Assembly (NCBI GenBank): GCA_044508835.1 | Contig: JBIQHD010000003.1 | Span: 124,001-188,000 of the forward strand | Length of the DNA: 64,000 bases | Direction of reading: 5' to 3' | DNA from: JAKFDI01 sp044508835 | GTDB lineage: Bacteria; Pseudomonadota; Gammaproteobacteria; Burkholderiales; Burkholderiaceae_C | In this document: one piece after another, positions 1 through 8,100 of the stretch | How the letters are laid out: every line of letters starts with the position of its first letter | Numbering within the stretch: position 1 is the stretch's first letter | Position numbers and translations under genes: made by a program | The notes under the pieces: generated by a model | Database searches by the model: none | What the model saw: only the letters and a program-made list of their open reading frames with translations | What the model was told of the DNA's origin: nothing

Positions 1-725
1 CCCTCGCGCCGGCAGCGCGCCAGCTCGTGCGCCATCGCGGCGTCGAAGTAGCGGCGGTTGTACAGGCCGGTCAGCGGGTCGCGGTCGGCCTGGTCGCGCA
101 GGCGCGCCTCGAGCTGGTGGATGTCGTCGAGCCGGCGGTGCAGCTCGCGGTTGGCCGCCTGCAGCGCCTGCTCGCCCTGGCGCAGCTGCTCGCGCGTGCG
201 GTGCAGGTCGACGGCGCGCGCGTAGGCGCCCTCGGCCACGACGAGCAGGTAGGCCGCGAGGCAGGCGATGCACAGCCCCGTGGCGAGGGGGCCGGTGTGC
301 GGCGCGAGGTGCCAGCCCGCCGCGGCCACGCCCAGCGCCACGCCGGCGGCCATGGCGGCCAGCGCCCGCGGCAGCCCGCGCACGCCGTGGAAGGACGTGT
401 GGCTGATCGCGGCGCTGACGAGCAGCAGCACCGTGATCCACACCGGAAAGCCGAGCGCCGCCACCCAGATGCCGAAGAGCCCGCCGTCCAGCAGCACCGA
501 GCGCAGCTCGGTCCGCTTCGGATCGGCCGCGCGCCGCGAATGCGCGTAGACGAGGTGCGGGTAGACGAGGAAATGCAGCGCCAGCAGCCCCCAGGCGACG
601 CCGCCCGCACCGGTGTCGTGCAGGTGCACCCCGATCGCCGCGAAGGCCAGGGCGAAGGACACGCCCCGGTTGCGGTAGTTCATGCGCACGATCCAGTGGT
701 CGCGCTTGCGGGGGCCAGGGGTCAT
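1..725 (-). CDS. MASE2-GGDEF diguanylate cyclase, 3' end outside window
   Basis: Partial gene read leftward off the window edge; about 241 residues are visible. The N-terminal part, with the early residues YRNRG followed by several hydrophobic segments, has the look of a MASE2 membrane sensor domain. A short coiled-coil-like stretch follows, and then the opening of a GGDEF domain (DPLTGLYNRRYFD near residues 220-232). The GGDEF signature itself lies beyond the window. Proteins of this architecture make cyclic di-GMP at the inner membrane. I chose the ATG at 725 (MTPGPRKRDHW), because MASE2 proteins usually carry a basic N-terminus; an in-frame ATG at 683 is the alternative. It is downstream of, and co-directional with, the GntR regulator across a 157-bp gap in which I see no clear promoter or terminator. 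Confidence 0.8.
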   Translation of the reverse strand, partial: MTPGPRKRDHWIVRMNYRNRGVSFALAFAAIGVHLHDTGAGGVAWGLLALHFLVYPHLVYAHSRRAADPKRTELRSVLLDGGLFGIWVAALGFPVWITVLLLVSAAISHTSFHGVRGLPRALAAMAAGVALGVAAAGWHLAPHTGPLATGLCIACLAAYLLVVAEGAYARAVDLHRTREQLRQGEQALQAANRELHRRLDDIHQLEARLRDQADRDPLTGLYNRRYFDAAMAHELARCRRE

Positions 726-882
726 CGAAAGACAGCCGCGCGCGGCAGGGCCGCACGCACGGATCGGGATAACCCTTGGACTCTACCCTCGGGACGCGCC
801 GCGCACGGGCCGCGCAGTGTGCGATCCGACCGCCGCAGCCCGATCCGTTGGATGCCCGCCGCGGAACGCGCCGGGCCGGCCC

Positions 883-1542
883 CTAGCCCTTGAGCTCCAG
901 GAACCCGCCCCGCCCCGCGGCGCCCGCCCGCGCGAGCAGCTCGGCGGTGGCGCAGATGTGGGCTTCCAGCGCCAGGGCCGCCCGCGCCTCCTGCCCGGAC
1001 ATGGCCATCTCGAAGATCTGCCGGTGCTCGGCATGCACGTCGCGGCTGCCGTCGGCCAGGCCGATGGCGTAGCGCCGGTAGCGCTCGCTGTGGCGGCCGA
1101 GCAGCCGCAGCACCTTCATCGTCCACGGCGAATCGCAGGCGGCGATCAGCGCCTCGTGGAAGCGCAGGTTGCGCTGTTCCCAGCCGGCACGCTGGTCGGG
1201 CCGGATCGGCTGCTCGAACGCCGAGAGCTCGTCGTAGGCCTGCTGCAGCTGCGCGCGCCAGGCCGCGTCGCCGCGGCGGATGGACTGGCGCAGGGCGTCG
1301 ATCTCGACGTGCAGGCGCAGCCGCGTCAGGTCTTCCAGGTCGGCCAGCGCCATCGGCGCGACGCGGAAGCCGCGCTGGCCCTCGGCCACCACCAGCGCGT
1401 CGCTGACCAGCCGCGTGATCGCCTCGCGCAGCGTGCCGGCGCCGACCTGGTAGCGCGCCTTCAGGTGCGCGACGCGCAGCTTCTCGCCGGGCGCCAGGCG
1501 GCCCTCGACGATGACCAGGGAGAGGAAGGCGCGCTTGGCCAT
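883..1542 (-). CDS. GntR-family (FadR/FCD type) regulator, probable AphS-like repressor of the phenol operon
   Basis: The protein has 219 residues: an N-terminal winged helix-turn-helix (about 1-65, including the GAGTLREAI recognition-helix region) and a C-terminal all-helical FCD ligand domain. Histidines that usually bind metal in FCD domains are visible in RFHEAL, DVHAEH and EAHI. The ATG overlaps the stop of the upstream sigma54 activator (TGATG), so the two are translationally coupled. Comamonas testosteroni phenol (aph) clusters carry both an activator of the XylR/DmpR class (AphR) and a GntR-type repressor (AphS). Gene context therefore suggests that this protein damps expression of the divergent phenol operon. 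That role is inference; only the fold and neighbourhood are seen. Confidence 0.82.
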   Translation of the reverse strand: MAKRAFLSLVIVEGRLAPGEKLRVAHLKARYQVGAGTLREAITRLVSDALVVAEGQRGFRVAPMALADLEDLTRLRLHVEIDALRQSIRRGDAAWRAQLQQAYDELSAFEQPIRPDQRAGWEQRNLRFHEALIAACDSPWTMKVLRLLGRHSERYRRYAIGLADGSRDVHAEHRQIFEMAMSGQEARAALALEAHICATAELLARAGAAGRGGFLELKG

Positions 1543-3224
1543 CAGCCCTTCGCCCGCTCGCGCACGCGCTGCAGCCGGTAGCTGAGCTGCGGGCGCGTCA
1601 GGCCGAGCGCGCGCGCCGCCGCGGCGAGGTTGCCGTCGGCGCGCTGCACGGCCTCCTGGATCAGCGCGTCCTCCAGCGCGTCCAGGCTCAGGCCGCGCGC
1701 GACCAGCTCGTCGTACAGCGCCGGGCTGTCGCTCGGCGCGCAGCGCTCCAGCTCGCCGGCGGCGTTCACCGTCACCGGCGGCTGGCCGGGCAGCGTCGGG
1801 AACAGCGCGTGCACGTCGACCGGCTCGCCGGGGCTCGCGAGGATCACGCCGCGCTCGATCAGGTTCTCCAGCTCGCGCACGTTGCCGGGCCAGGGATAGG
1901 CGCGCATCGCGTCGAGCGCGCGATCGGTGAAGCCCGCCGCGCGCTTGCCGTGCAGCGCGCAGAAGCGGGCCAGCAGGTGCGCCGCCAGCGGCTCGATGTC
2001 GCCGACGCGCTCGCGCAGCGGCGGAATGCGGATCGGGTAGACGTTGAGCCGGTACATCAGGTCGCTGCGGAAGCGGCCGCTCGCGACCGCGGCCTGCAGG
2101 TCGACGTTGGTGGCGGCGACCACGCGCACGTCGACCTTGCGCGTCTGCGTGCCGCCCAGCCGCTCGATCTCGCCCTGCTGCAGCACGCGCAGCAGCTTGG
2201 CCTGCGCGGTCAGCGGCAGCTCGCCCAGCTCGTCGAGCATCAGGGTGCCGCCGTCGGCGCGCTCGAAGCGGCCGGGCCGCGCCGCGCCGGCGCCGGTGAA
2301 CGCGCCCTTCTCGGCGCCGAACAGCTCGCTCTCGATCAGCTCGGCCGGCAGCGCGGCGCAGTTCACCGCGACGAAGGGCTTGCCGGCGCGCGGGCTCATG
2401 GCGTGCAGGGCGCGCGCGAAGCGCTCCTTGCCGACGCCCGTCTCGCCGGTCAGCAGCACCGTCACCTGGGTCGACGCCGCCTTGCGCAGCAGCCGGGCGG
2501 CGGCGTCGAAGGCCTTCGAGCGGCCGATCAGGGGCCCCAGCTCGTCGGCCGGCTGCAGCGTGGAGCGCAGGGTGTCGACCTGCGACTGCAGGTCCTCCAG
2601 GCGCACGATCATCGAGTCGGCGGCGTAGTCGCGCGCCATCGCCTCGGCGTCGGGCCAGTCGGCCAGCACCCGGCCCTCGATGCGGCAATGCGGCTGGCCG
2701 CAGGCGGCGCAGGCCACTTCCTTGAACAGCGTCGGCCGGCCCATGAAGCCGCTGGTGTAGCCCGACGCGTAGCCGAGCAGCATCCAGCACACCGGCTCGT
2801 CCTCGGGGCCGAAGTCGCGCACGTGGGTCTCGACCTCCCAGGAATGGTCCCAGCGGAACACGCCGTGGAAGCGGCCGGCGGCCACGTCGATCTCGCAGCG
2901 TTCGGGCGTGACCTGCACCGCGCCCTCCAGCATGTGCAGCTGCGGGCCGACGGCGAACATGTCGAGCACCGAGGCGTCGCTGCGCACCTGGCGCGCCAGC
3001 GCGGCGTCGCGCTCGCCGGAGGCGTAGCCGGCGCGCATCAGCAGCCGGCGCGTGTGCTCGCGGCCGATGGTGCCGATCAGCTCGCGGCGCAGCGCGCCGA
3101 GCGCCGCCGCATGCACGAGCAGCATGCGCTGGCCGGCCAGCCAGATGCGCCCGTCGCCGGCCGAGAAATGCACCATGCGGCGCAGGTCGGCGTCGGACGG
3201 CAAAGGGGGCGTGGGGCCGGACAT
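1542..3224 (-). CDS. dmpR: DmpR/XylR/MopR-class sigma54-dependent phenol-responsive activator
   Basis: 560 residues in the order XylR_N ligand domain (about 15-115), V4R (about 120-185), linker, AAA+ domain (about 230-465) and a Fis-type helix-turn-helix (about 515-555). The AAA+ part has Walker A (GETGVGKE), the sigma54-contacting GAFTGA loop and Walker B (LMLDELGEL). As I recall the MopR structure, phenol is held by His106 and Trp134 and zinc by Cys155, Glu178, Cys181 and Cys189. With a constant offset of nine, all six are present here as H97, W125, C146, E169, C172 and C180. The protein should sense phenol-type inducers and activate the divergent sigma54 promoter at 3468-3483. The ATG at 3224 has no good Shine-Dalgarno sequence. 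Confidence 0.95.
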   Translation of the reverse strand: MSGPTPPLPSDADLRRMVHFSAGDGRIWLAGQRMLLVHAAALGALRRELIGTIGREHTRRLLMRAGYASGERDAALARQVRSDASVLDMFAVGPQLHMLEGAVQVTPERCEIDVAAGRFHGVFRWDHSWEVETHVRDFGPEDEPVCWMLLGYASGYTSGFMGRPTLFKEVACAACGQPHCRIEGRVLADWPDAEAMARDYAADSMIVRLEDLQSQVDTLRSTLQPADELGPLIGRSKAFDAAARLLRKAASTQVTVLLTGETGVGKERFARALHAMSPRAGKPFVAVNCAALPAELIESELFGAEKGAFTGAGAARPGRFERADGGTLMLDELGELPLTAQAKLLRVLQQGEIERLGGTQTRKVDVRVVAATNVDLQAAVASGRFRSDLMYRLNVYPIRIPPLRERVGDIEPLAAHLLARFCALHGKRAAGFTDRALDAMRAYPWPGNVRELENLIERGVILASPGEPVDVHALFPTLPGQPPVTVNAAGELERCAPSDSPALYDELVARGLSLDALEDALIQEAVQRADGNLAAAARALGLTRPQLSYRLQRVRERAKG

Positions 3225-3231
3225 GGGTGTT

Positions 3232-3241
3232 TTATCGATAA
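3232..3241. promoter_or_regulatory. Palindromic AT-rich box 1 (TTATCGATAA), candidate operator
   Basis: A perfect 10-bp palindrome just upstream of the dmpR start, conspicuous in very GC-rich DNA. A 9-of-10 copy lies at 3436-3445, beside the sigma54 promoter. Two matching boxes in one control region suggest a shared binding protein; the GntR regulator encoded next door is the obvious candidate. This assignment is inference. Confidence 0.4.
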
Positions 3242-3287
3242 CTATGCGAACCGGCCGGGTGATGGCGTGCGCAGGACCGGCGACGGA

Positions 3288-3303
3288 TTGATCAAATCAT
3301 GAA
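3288..3303. promoter_or_regulatory. Upstream activating sequence 1 for the DmpR-like activator
   Basis: TTGATCAAATCATGAA matches the DmpR/XylR-type inverted repeat TTGATCAATTGATCAA at 13 of 16 positions. Its centre lies about 198 bp upstream of the predicted transcription start, in the range usual for enhancer sites of this family. Confidence 0.65.
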
Positions 3304-3319
3304 TTCGGGCAGCGGGCCA

Positions 3320-3335
3320 CTGATGAAAACCTCAT
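3320..3335. promoter_or_regulatory. Upstream activating sequence 2 (weaker) for the DmpR-like activator
   Basis: CTGATGAAAACCTCAT is a degenerate copy of the UAS1 inverted repeat (9 of 16 matches to the consensus). The centres of UAS1 and UAS2 are 32 bp apart, about three helical turns, which is the paired arrangement expected for a multimerising activator of this class. Confidence 0.45.
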
Positions 3336-3435
3336 GCTGCAGTGCGCAAAGCCACACTTCGGGCGTCGGACATGGCCGCCACGCAGGCCGCGACCACCGG
3401 GCGCAGGCCTCGGCGTCTCGGTGCTTACCCTTGAA

Positions 3436-3445
3436 TTATCGATAG
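3436..3445. promoter_or_regulatory. AT-rich box 2 (TTATCGATAG), candidate operator or IHF site
   Basis: Near-copy of the palindrome at 3232-3241, centred about 30 bp upstream of the -24 element. If a repressor binds both boxes it could loop or block the region. Alternatively TATCGATAGTTTT here resembles an IHF site, and IHF bending between enhancer and sigma54 promoter is common in this family. The sequence alone does not decide between the two. Confidence 0.35.
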
Positions 3446-3467
3446 TTTTGCGGCCGGGCGCAAAAAC

Positions 3468-3483
3468 TGGCACGCCGCCTGCG
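3468..3483 (+). promoter_or_regulatory. Sigma54 (-24/-12) promoter of the phenol operon
   Basis: TGGCACGCCGCCTGCG has the invariant GG (3469-3470) and GC (3481-3482) exactly ten bases apart and the full TGGCACG -24 block. Transcription should start near 3494, only about two bases before the dmpK ATG at 3496. It lies 133 bp or more downstream of the two activator sites. Confidence 0.85.
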
Positions 3484-3495
3484 TTGTGCCGCCGC

Positions 3496-3720
3496 ATGCA
3501 TGCCGAACGCCACGCCCGCCCCCTCCCGCCGCCCGAGCCCGCGCTGCCCGCCGTCGACACCGGGCTGCGCTTCGTGCGCGTGATCGAGCGGCGCGGCGAC
3601 GGCCTCGTCGCGTTCGAGTTCGCCATCGGCTGGCCCGAGCTGGCCGTGGAGCTGCTGCTGCCGGCACCGGCCTTCACCGAGTTCTGCGCCGCCAACCGGG
3701 TGCGGCGGCTCGACGCCTGA
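3496..3720 (+). CDS. dmpK: Phenol hydroxylase assembly component P0 (DmpK-like)
   Basis: A small 74-residue protein in the first position of the operon, as in dmp/aph/phc clusters. Its core (FVRVIERRGDGLVAFEF, then WPELAVELLLP and AFTEFC) is the conserved part of DmpK-type proteins. These are needed to make the apo-oxygenase active, probably by helping iron loading, but are not part of the catalytic turnover. The ATG at 3496 is the only start giving the usual length, yet it lies about two bases from the predicted transcription start, so the message would be nearly leaderless. An internal GTG at 3574 would remove a third of the protein. It is followed after 52 bp by dmpL. Confidence 0.82.
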   Translation: MHAERHARPLPPPEPALPAVDTGLRFVRVIERRGDGLVAFEFAIGWPELAVELLLPAPAFTEFCAANRVRRLDA

Positions 3721-3772
3721 GCCCGCGTCCCCCGCACGCCCCCCGCACGACAACGACAGGAGAGCCCGCCCC

Positions 3773-4768
3773 ATGAACATCGACCTGCAGGCGCGCGAGA
3801 TCAAGCCGCTGCGCCACACCTACGCGCACGTGGCGAAGTACGCCGGCGACGACAAGCCGGCCTCGCGCTACCAGGAGGCGACCTTCGGCGCCCAGCCCTC
3901 GGCCAACTTCCACTACCGCCCGACGTGGGACCCGGCGCACGAGATCTTCGACGCGTCGCGCAGCCGCATCGTGCTCGCCGACTGGTACGTGCTGAAGGAC
4001 CCGCGCCAGTTCTATTACGCCACCTGGACGATGGCGCGCGCCCGCCAGCAGGACGCGGTCGAGGCCAACTTCCAGTTCGTCGAGTCGCGCGGCATGGTCG
4101 GTCGGATCGGCGACGACCTGCGGCGCCAGGCGCTGCAGGTGCTGATGCCGCTGCGCCACGCGGCCTGGGGCGCCAACATGAACAACGCGTCGATCTGCGC
4201 CTACGGCTACGGCACCGCGTTCACCGCGCCGGCGATGTTCCATGCGATGGACAACCTGGGCGTCGCCCAGTACCTGACGCGCCTGGGCCTCGCGCTCGAC
4301 GACCCGTCGGTGCTCGACGAGGGCAAGGCCGCCTGGCTGGACGGCGCGCCCTGGCAGCCGCTGCGCCGCTGCGTCGAGGACACGCTGGTGCTGCCGGACC
4401 CGTTCGAGCTGTTCGTCGCGCAGAACCTCGCGCTCGACGGCCTGCTGTACCCGCTGGTCTACGGCAGCTTCGTCGACGACCACCTCGCGCAGCGCGGCGG
4501 CGCCGCGGTGGCGATGCTGACCGCCTTCATGCCCGAGTGGCACGACGAGAGCGCGCGCTGGGTCGACGCCGTGGTCAAGGCCGCGGCCGCCGAGTCCGAG
4601 GCCAACCGGCTGCAGCTCTCGGCCTGGGCGCAGGCCTGGACGGAGCGGGCACAGGCCGCGCTCGCGCCGGTCGCCCGCCTGGCGTTGGGCGAGGCCGGCG
4701 GCGCGGCGCTCGACGATGCCGCCGCCCGGCTGTCCGAGCGCTGCCGCAAGGCCGGCGTGCACGGCTGA
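3773..4768 (+). CDS. dmpL: Phenol 2-monooxygenase beta subunit (P1, DmpL)
   Basis: 331 residues, the normal length for the small non-catalytic subunit of the soluble diiron phenol hydroxylase oxygenase (alpha2-beta2-gamma2). It has the helical beta-subunit fold but lacks the paired ExxH iron ligands of DmpN. Motifs such as FHYRPTWDPAHEIFD near the N-terminus and YYATWTMARARQQDAVE are typical of the family. A Shine-Dalgarno-like AGGAG lies about 10 bp upstream of the ATG. It acts in the cytoplasm with DmpN and DmpO as the hydroxylase core that turns phenol into catechol. dmpM follows after 27 bp. Confidence 0.93.
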   Translation: MNIDLQAREIKPLRHTYAHVAKYAGDDKPASRYQEATFGAQPSANFHYRPTWDPAHEIFDASRSRIVLADWYVLKDPRQFYYATWTMARARQQDAVEANFQFVESRGMVGRIGDDLRRQALQVLMPLRHAAWGANMNNASICAYGYGTAFTAPAMFHAMDNLGVAQYLTRLGLALDDPSVLDEGKAAWLDGAPWQPLRRCVEDTLVLPDPFELFVAQNLALDGLLYPLVYGSFVDDHLAQRGGAAVAMLTAFMPEWHDESARWVDAVVKAAAAESEANRLQLSAWAQAWTERAQAALAPVARLALGEAGGAALDDAAARLSERCRKAGVHG

Positions 4769-4795
4769 ACGCCCGACCGAACGAGGAGACCTTCG

Positions 4796-5065
4796 ATGTC
4801 CAACGTGTTCATCGCCTTCCAGCACAACGAGGAGTCGCGCCCGGTCGTCGACGCCATCCTCGCCGACAACCCCGACGCGGTGGCCGTGCATTCGCCTGGC
4901 CTCGTGAAGATCGACGCGCCGGACTGCCTGCGGATCCGCCGCGCCACGATCGAGACGCAGACCGGCCGCCCCTACGACCTGCAGCAGCTGCACGTCAATC
5001 TCGTGACCCTGTCGGGCCACATCGACGAGGACGACGACCAGCTCACGTTGTCCTGGAAGCACTGA
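4796..5065 (+). CDS. dmpM: Phenol hydroxylase regulatory (effector) protein P2 (DmpM)
   Basis: 89 residues, the standard size of the cofactor-free effector protein of bacterial multicomponent monooxygenases (MmoB/DmpM family). The start SNVFIAFQHNEESRPVVDAI is the conserved N-terminus of the family. It binds the DmpLNO oxygenase and tunes its diiron site for oxygen activation and coupling. The gene sits between dmpL and dmpN with short spacers and a clear GAGGAGA ribosome-binding site. Confidence 0.95.
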   Translation: MSNVFIAFQHNEESRPVVDAILADNPDAVAVHSPGLVKIDAPDCLRIRRATIETQTGRPYDLQQLHVNLVTLSGHIDEDDDQLTLSWKH

Positions 5066-5091
5066 CCCACCGAAGCAACGGAGACAAGCGC

Positions 5092-6651
5092 ATGGACACC
5101 CGTGTCGTCAGGAAGAAGCTCGGTCTGAAGGACCGCTATGCCGCGATGACCCGCGGCCTCGGCTGGGAGACCAGCTACCAGCCCATGGACAAGGTGTTCC
5201 CGTACGACAGGTACGAGGGCATCAAGGTGCACGACTGGCACCAGTGGCAGGACCCGTTCCGCCTGACCATGGACGCCTACTGGAAGTACCAGGGCGAGAA
5301 GGAGAAGAAGCTCTACGCGGTGATCGAGGCCTTCGCGCAGAACAACGGCCAGCTCGGCGTCAGCGACGCGCGCTACGTCAACGCGCTCAAGCTGTTCATC
5401 CAGGGCGTGACGCCGCTCGAGTACTACGCGCACCGCGGCTTCGCGCACGTCGGCCGCCAGTTCACCGGCGAGGGCGCGCGGGTGGCGGCGCAGATGCAGT
5501 CGATCGACGAACTGCGCCACTACCAGACCGAGACCCACGCGATCTCGCACTACAACAAGTACTTCAACGGCATGCACCACTCGAACCACTGGTTCGACCG
5601 GGTGTGGTACCTGTCGGTGCCGAAGTCCTTCTTCGAGGACGCCATCACCGGCGGACCGTTCGAGTTCCTGGTCGCCGTCAGCTTCTCGTTCGAGTACGTG
5701 CTGACCAACCTGCTGTTCGTGCCCTTCATGAGCGGCGCGGCGCACAACGGCGACATGTCGACGGTGACCTTCGGCTTCAGCGCGCAGAGCGACGAGTCGC
5801 GCCACATGACGCTGGGCATCGAGTGCATCAAGTTCCTGCTCGAGCAGGACCCGGGCAACGTGCCCATCGTGCAGGGCTGGATCGACAAGTGGTTCTGGCG
5901 CGGCTACCGGCTGCTCACGCTGGTGGCGATGATGCAGGACTACATGCTGCCCAAGCGCGTGATGAGCTGGAAGGAAGCCTGGGAGATGTACGCCGAGCAG
6001 AACGGCGGCGCCCTCTTCAAGGACCTGGCGCGCTACGGCATCCGCGAGCCCAAGGGCTGGAAGGACGCCTGCGAGGGCAAGGACCACATCAGCCACCAGG
6101 CCTGGAACACCTTCTACAACTACAACGCCGCCGCGCCCTTCCACACCTGGGTGCCGAGCGACGAGGAGATGGACTGGCTGTCGCAGAAGTACCCGCAGAC
6201 CTTCGACACGCTCTACCGCCCGCGCCTCGAGTTCTACCGCCAGCGCCAGCGCGAGGGCCGGCGCTTCTACAACAAGACGCTGCCGATGCTGTGCAACACC
6301 TGCCAGATCCCGATGCTGTTCACCGAGCCGGGCGACGCCAGCAAGATCTGCTACCGCGAGAGCGACTGGCGCGGCAACAGGCACCACTTCTGCAGCGACC
6401 ACTGCAAGGACATCTTCGACCGCGAGCCGGAGAAGTTCTCGCAGAGCTGGCTGCCGGTGCACCAGATCTACCAGGGCCACTGCTTCGACCCCGGCACCGA
6501 CCCGTCGGCCGAGGGCTTCGATCCGCTGCTCGCGGTGCTGCAGTACTACCGCATGGACGTCGGGCGGGACAACTTCGACTTCGAGGGGTCGCAGGACCAG
6601 AAGAACTTCGCCGCCTGGCGCGGCGACGCCACCCAGGGAGAACCGGCATGA
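5092..6651 (+). CDS. dmpN: Phenol 2-monooxygenase alpha (catalytic diiron) subunit (P3, DmpN)
   Basis: 519 residues against about 517 in Pseudomonas DmpN. It carries the carboxylate-bridged diiron site: E110 (TPLEYYAH), the first ExxH pair E140/H143 (IDELRHY) and the second pair in SDESRHM, with the additional Glu in the SFEYVL region. The C-terminal part has paired cysteines (CNTCQIP, then FCSDHC), a YHS-like metal-binding segment usual in phenol hydroxylase alpha subunits. The reaction is phenol + NADH + O2 to catechol; methylphenols are possible substrates. The stop overlaps the start of dmpO (ATGA). I chose the ATG at 5092 because upstream in-frame sequence is inside dmpL/dmpM. Confidence 0.97.
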   Translation: MDTRVVRKKLGLKDRYAAMTRGLGWETSYQPMDKVFPYDRYEGIKVHDWHQWQDPFRLTMDAYWKYQGEKEKKLYAVIEAFAQNNGQLGVSDARYVNALKLFIQGVTPLEYYAHRGFAHVGRQFTGEGARVAAQMQSIDELRHYQTETHAISHYNKYFNGMHHSNHWFDRVWYLSVPKSFFEDAITGGPFEFLVAVSFSFEYVLTNLLFVPFMSGAAHNGDMSTVTFGFSAQSDESRHMTLGIECIKFLLEQDPGNVPIVQGWIDKWFWRGYRLLTLVAMMQDYMLPKRVMSWKEAWEMYAEQNGGALFKDLARYGIREPKGWKDACEGKDHISHQAWNTFYNYNAAAPFHTWVPSDEEMDWLSQKYPQTFDTLYRPRLEFYRQRQREGRRFYNKTLPMLCNTCQIPMLFTEPGDASKICYRESDWRGNRHHFCSDHCKDIFDREPEKFSQSWLPVHQIYQGHCFDPGTDPSAEGFDPLLAVLQYYRMDVGRDNFDFEGSQDQKNFAAWRGDATQGEPA

Positions 6652-7004
6652 GCGTCGTCGCCCTCGATCGCTACGAAATTCCTGCGCGGGACCTGCGCGA
6701 GAACTTCCCCGCCCCGCTGCTCTACATCGGCTGGGAGGACCACCTGATGTTCTGCGCGCCCTTCTGCCTGCCGCTGCCGCCGGACATGCCCTTCGGCGCG
6801 CTGCCCACCGCCGTGCTGCCCGGCATCTACGGCGAGCACCCGGACTTCGAGCGGATCGACTGGAGCCAGGTGCAGTGGCTGAAGTCCGGCCGGCCGTGGA
6901 CGCCGGACCCGGCGAAGTCGCTGGCCGACAACGGCCTCGTGCACAAGGACGCGATCCGCTTTCGCACGCCCGGCCTCACGGGCATCCGGGGCTCGTTCAG
7001 CTGA
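6648..7004 (+). CDS. dmpO: Phenol hydroxylase gamma subunit (P4, DmpO)
   Basis: 118 residues, the usual size of the third oxygenase subunit. It contains the conserved LYIGWEDHLMFCAPFCLPLP segment and the FERIDWSQVQW block of DmpO proteins. It packs on DmpN in the oxygenase and has no cofactor of its own. The ATG overlaps the dmpN stop, giving translational coupling of the two subunits. Confidence 0.94.
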   Translation: MSVVALDRYEIPARDLRENFPAPLLYIGWEDHLMFCAPFCLPLPPDMPFGALPTAVLPGIYGEHPDFERIDWSQVQWLKSGRPWTPDPAKSLADNGLVHKDAIRFRTPGLTGIRGSFS

Positions 7005-7022
7005 CGCCGCCGGCCGCGCGCC

Positions 7023-8087
7023 ATGAGCTTCCAACTCACCATCGAGCCCCTGGGCGCCACCATCGAGGTGGCCGAGGGCCAGAGCCTGCTCGACGCCGCG
7101 CTGCGCCAGGGCATCTACCTGCCGCACGCCTGCGGCCACGGCCTGTGCGGCACGTGCAAGGTGCAGGTGTGCGACGGCGCGGTCGACCACGGCCAGGCGA
7201 ACCCGTTCGCGCTGATGGACGGCGAACGCGACGAAGGCAAGACGCTGGCCTGCTGCGCGACGCTGCAGTGCGACGCGACCATCGAGGCCGACATCGACGA
7301 CGAGCCCGACGCACGGGTCATCCCGGTGCGCGACTTCGCCGCCACCGTGCGCCGCATCGACGACCTCACGCCGACGATCAAGGCGCTGCACCTCGCGCTC
7401 GACAGGCCCATCGCCTTCCAGGCCGGGCAGTACGTGCAGCTCGAGATCCCGGGGCTCGGCGAGAGCCGCGCGTTCTCGATCGCGAACGCGCCGGCGTCGG
7501 TCGAGCGCAGCGGCGAGATCGAGCTGAACGTGCGCCTCGTCGCCGGCGGCCGGGGCACGGGCTACCTGCACCGGCAGCTCGCGACGGGCGACCGGCTGCG
7601 CCTGGCCGGCCCCTACGGCCGCTTCTTCGTGCGCCGCTCCGCGGCCCGGCCGATGGTCTTCATGGCCGGCGGCTCGGGGCTGTCGAGCCCGCGCTCGATG
7701 ATCCTCGACCTGCTCGACGGCGGCTGCACGCTGCCGATCACGCTCGTCTACGGCCAGCGGGTGCGCGAGGAGCTGTACTACGACGCCGAGTTCCGCGCGC
7801 TCGCCCGCGCGCACCCGAACTTCCGCTACGTGCCGGCGCTCTCGGACGAGCCCGCGGGCACGGGCTGGGACGGCGCCCGCGGCTTCGTGCACGAGGCGGC
7901 GAAGGCGTACTTCGGCGGCACGTTCGCCGGCCACCAGGCCTACCTGTGCGGCCCCCCGCCGATGGTCGAGGCCTGCATCGGCGCGCTGATGCAGGGGCGG
8001 CTCTTCGAGCGCGACATCTTCACCGAGAAGTTCCTGTCGGCGGCCGACGCGCAGGGCGCGCGCAGCCCGCTGTTCCAGCGCCTGTGA
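7023..8087 (+). CDS. dmpP: Phenol hydroxylase reductase (P5, DmpP)
   Basis: 354 residues. An N-terminal plant-type [2Fe-2S] domain has C37, C42, C45 and C77/C78 (ACGHGLCGTCK, then LACC). It is followed by a FAD domain (RAFSIAN, near residue 160) and a NAD(P)H-binding domain (GGSGLSSPRS near 220). It passes electrons from NADH through FAD and the cluster to the DmpN diiron centre. It lies 18 bp after dmpO and 13 bp before the ferredoxin gene. Confidence 0.96.
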   Translation: MSFQLTIEPLGATIEVAEGQSLLDAALRQGIYLPHACGHGLCGTCKVQVCDGAVDHGQANPFALMDGERDEGKTLACCATLQCDATIEADIDDEPDARVIPVRDFAATVRRIDDLTPTIKALHLALDRPIAFQAGQYVQLEIPGLGESRAFSIANAPASVERSGEIELNVRLVAGGRGTGYLHRQLATGDRLRLAGPYGRFFVRRSAARPMVFMAGGSGLSSPRSMILDLLDGGCTLPITLVYGQRVREELYYDAEFRALARAHPNFRYVPALSDEPAGTGWDGARGFVHEAAKAYFGGTFAGHQAYLCGPPPMVEACIGALMQGRLFERDIFTEKFLSAADAQGARSPLFQRL

Positions 8088-8100
8088 GCACGAGCCGGCC

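Noticed and set aside
3334..3495. Upstream ATG at 3334 for the dmpK frame
   Set aside because: It lies upstream of the sigma54 promoter, so the phenol-induced message would not contain it, and the extra residues do not resemble DmpK.
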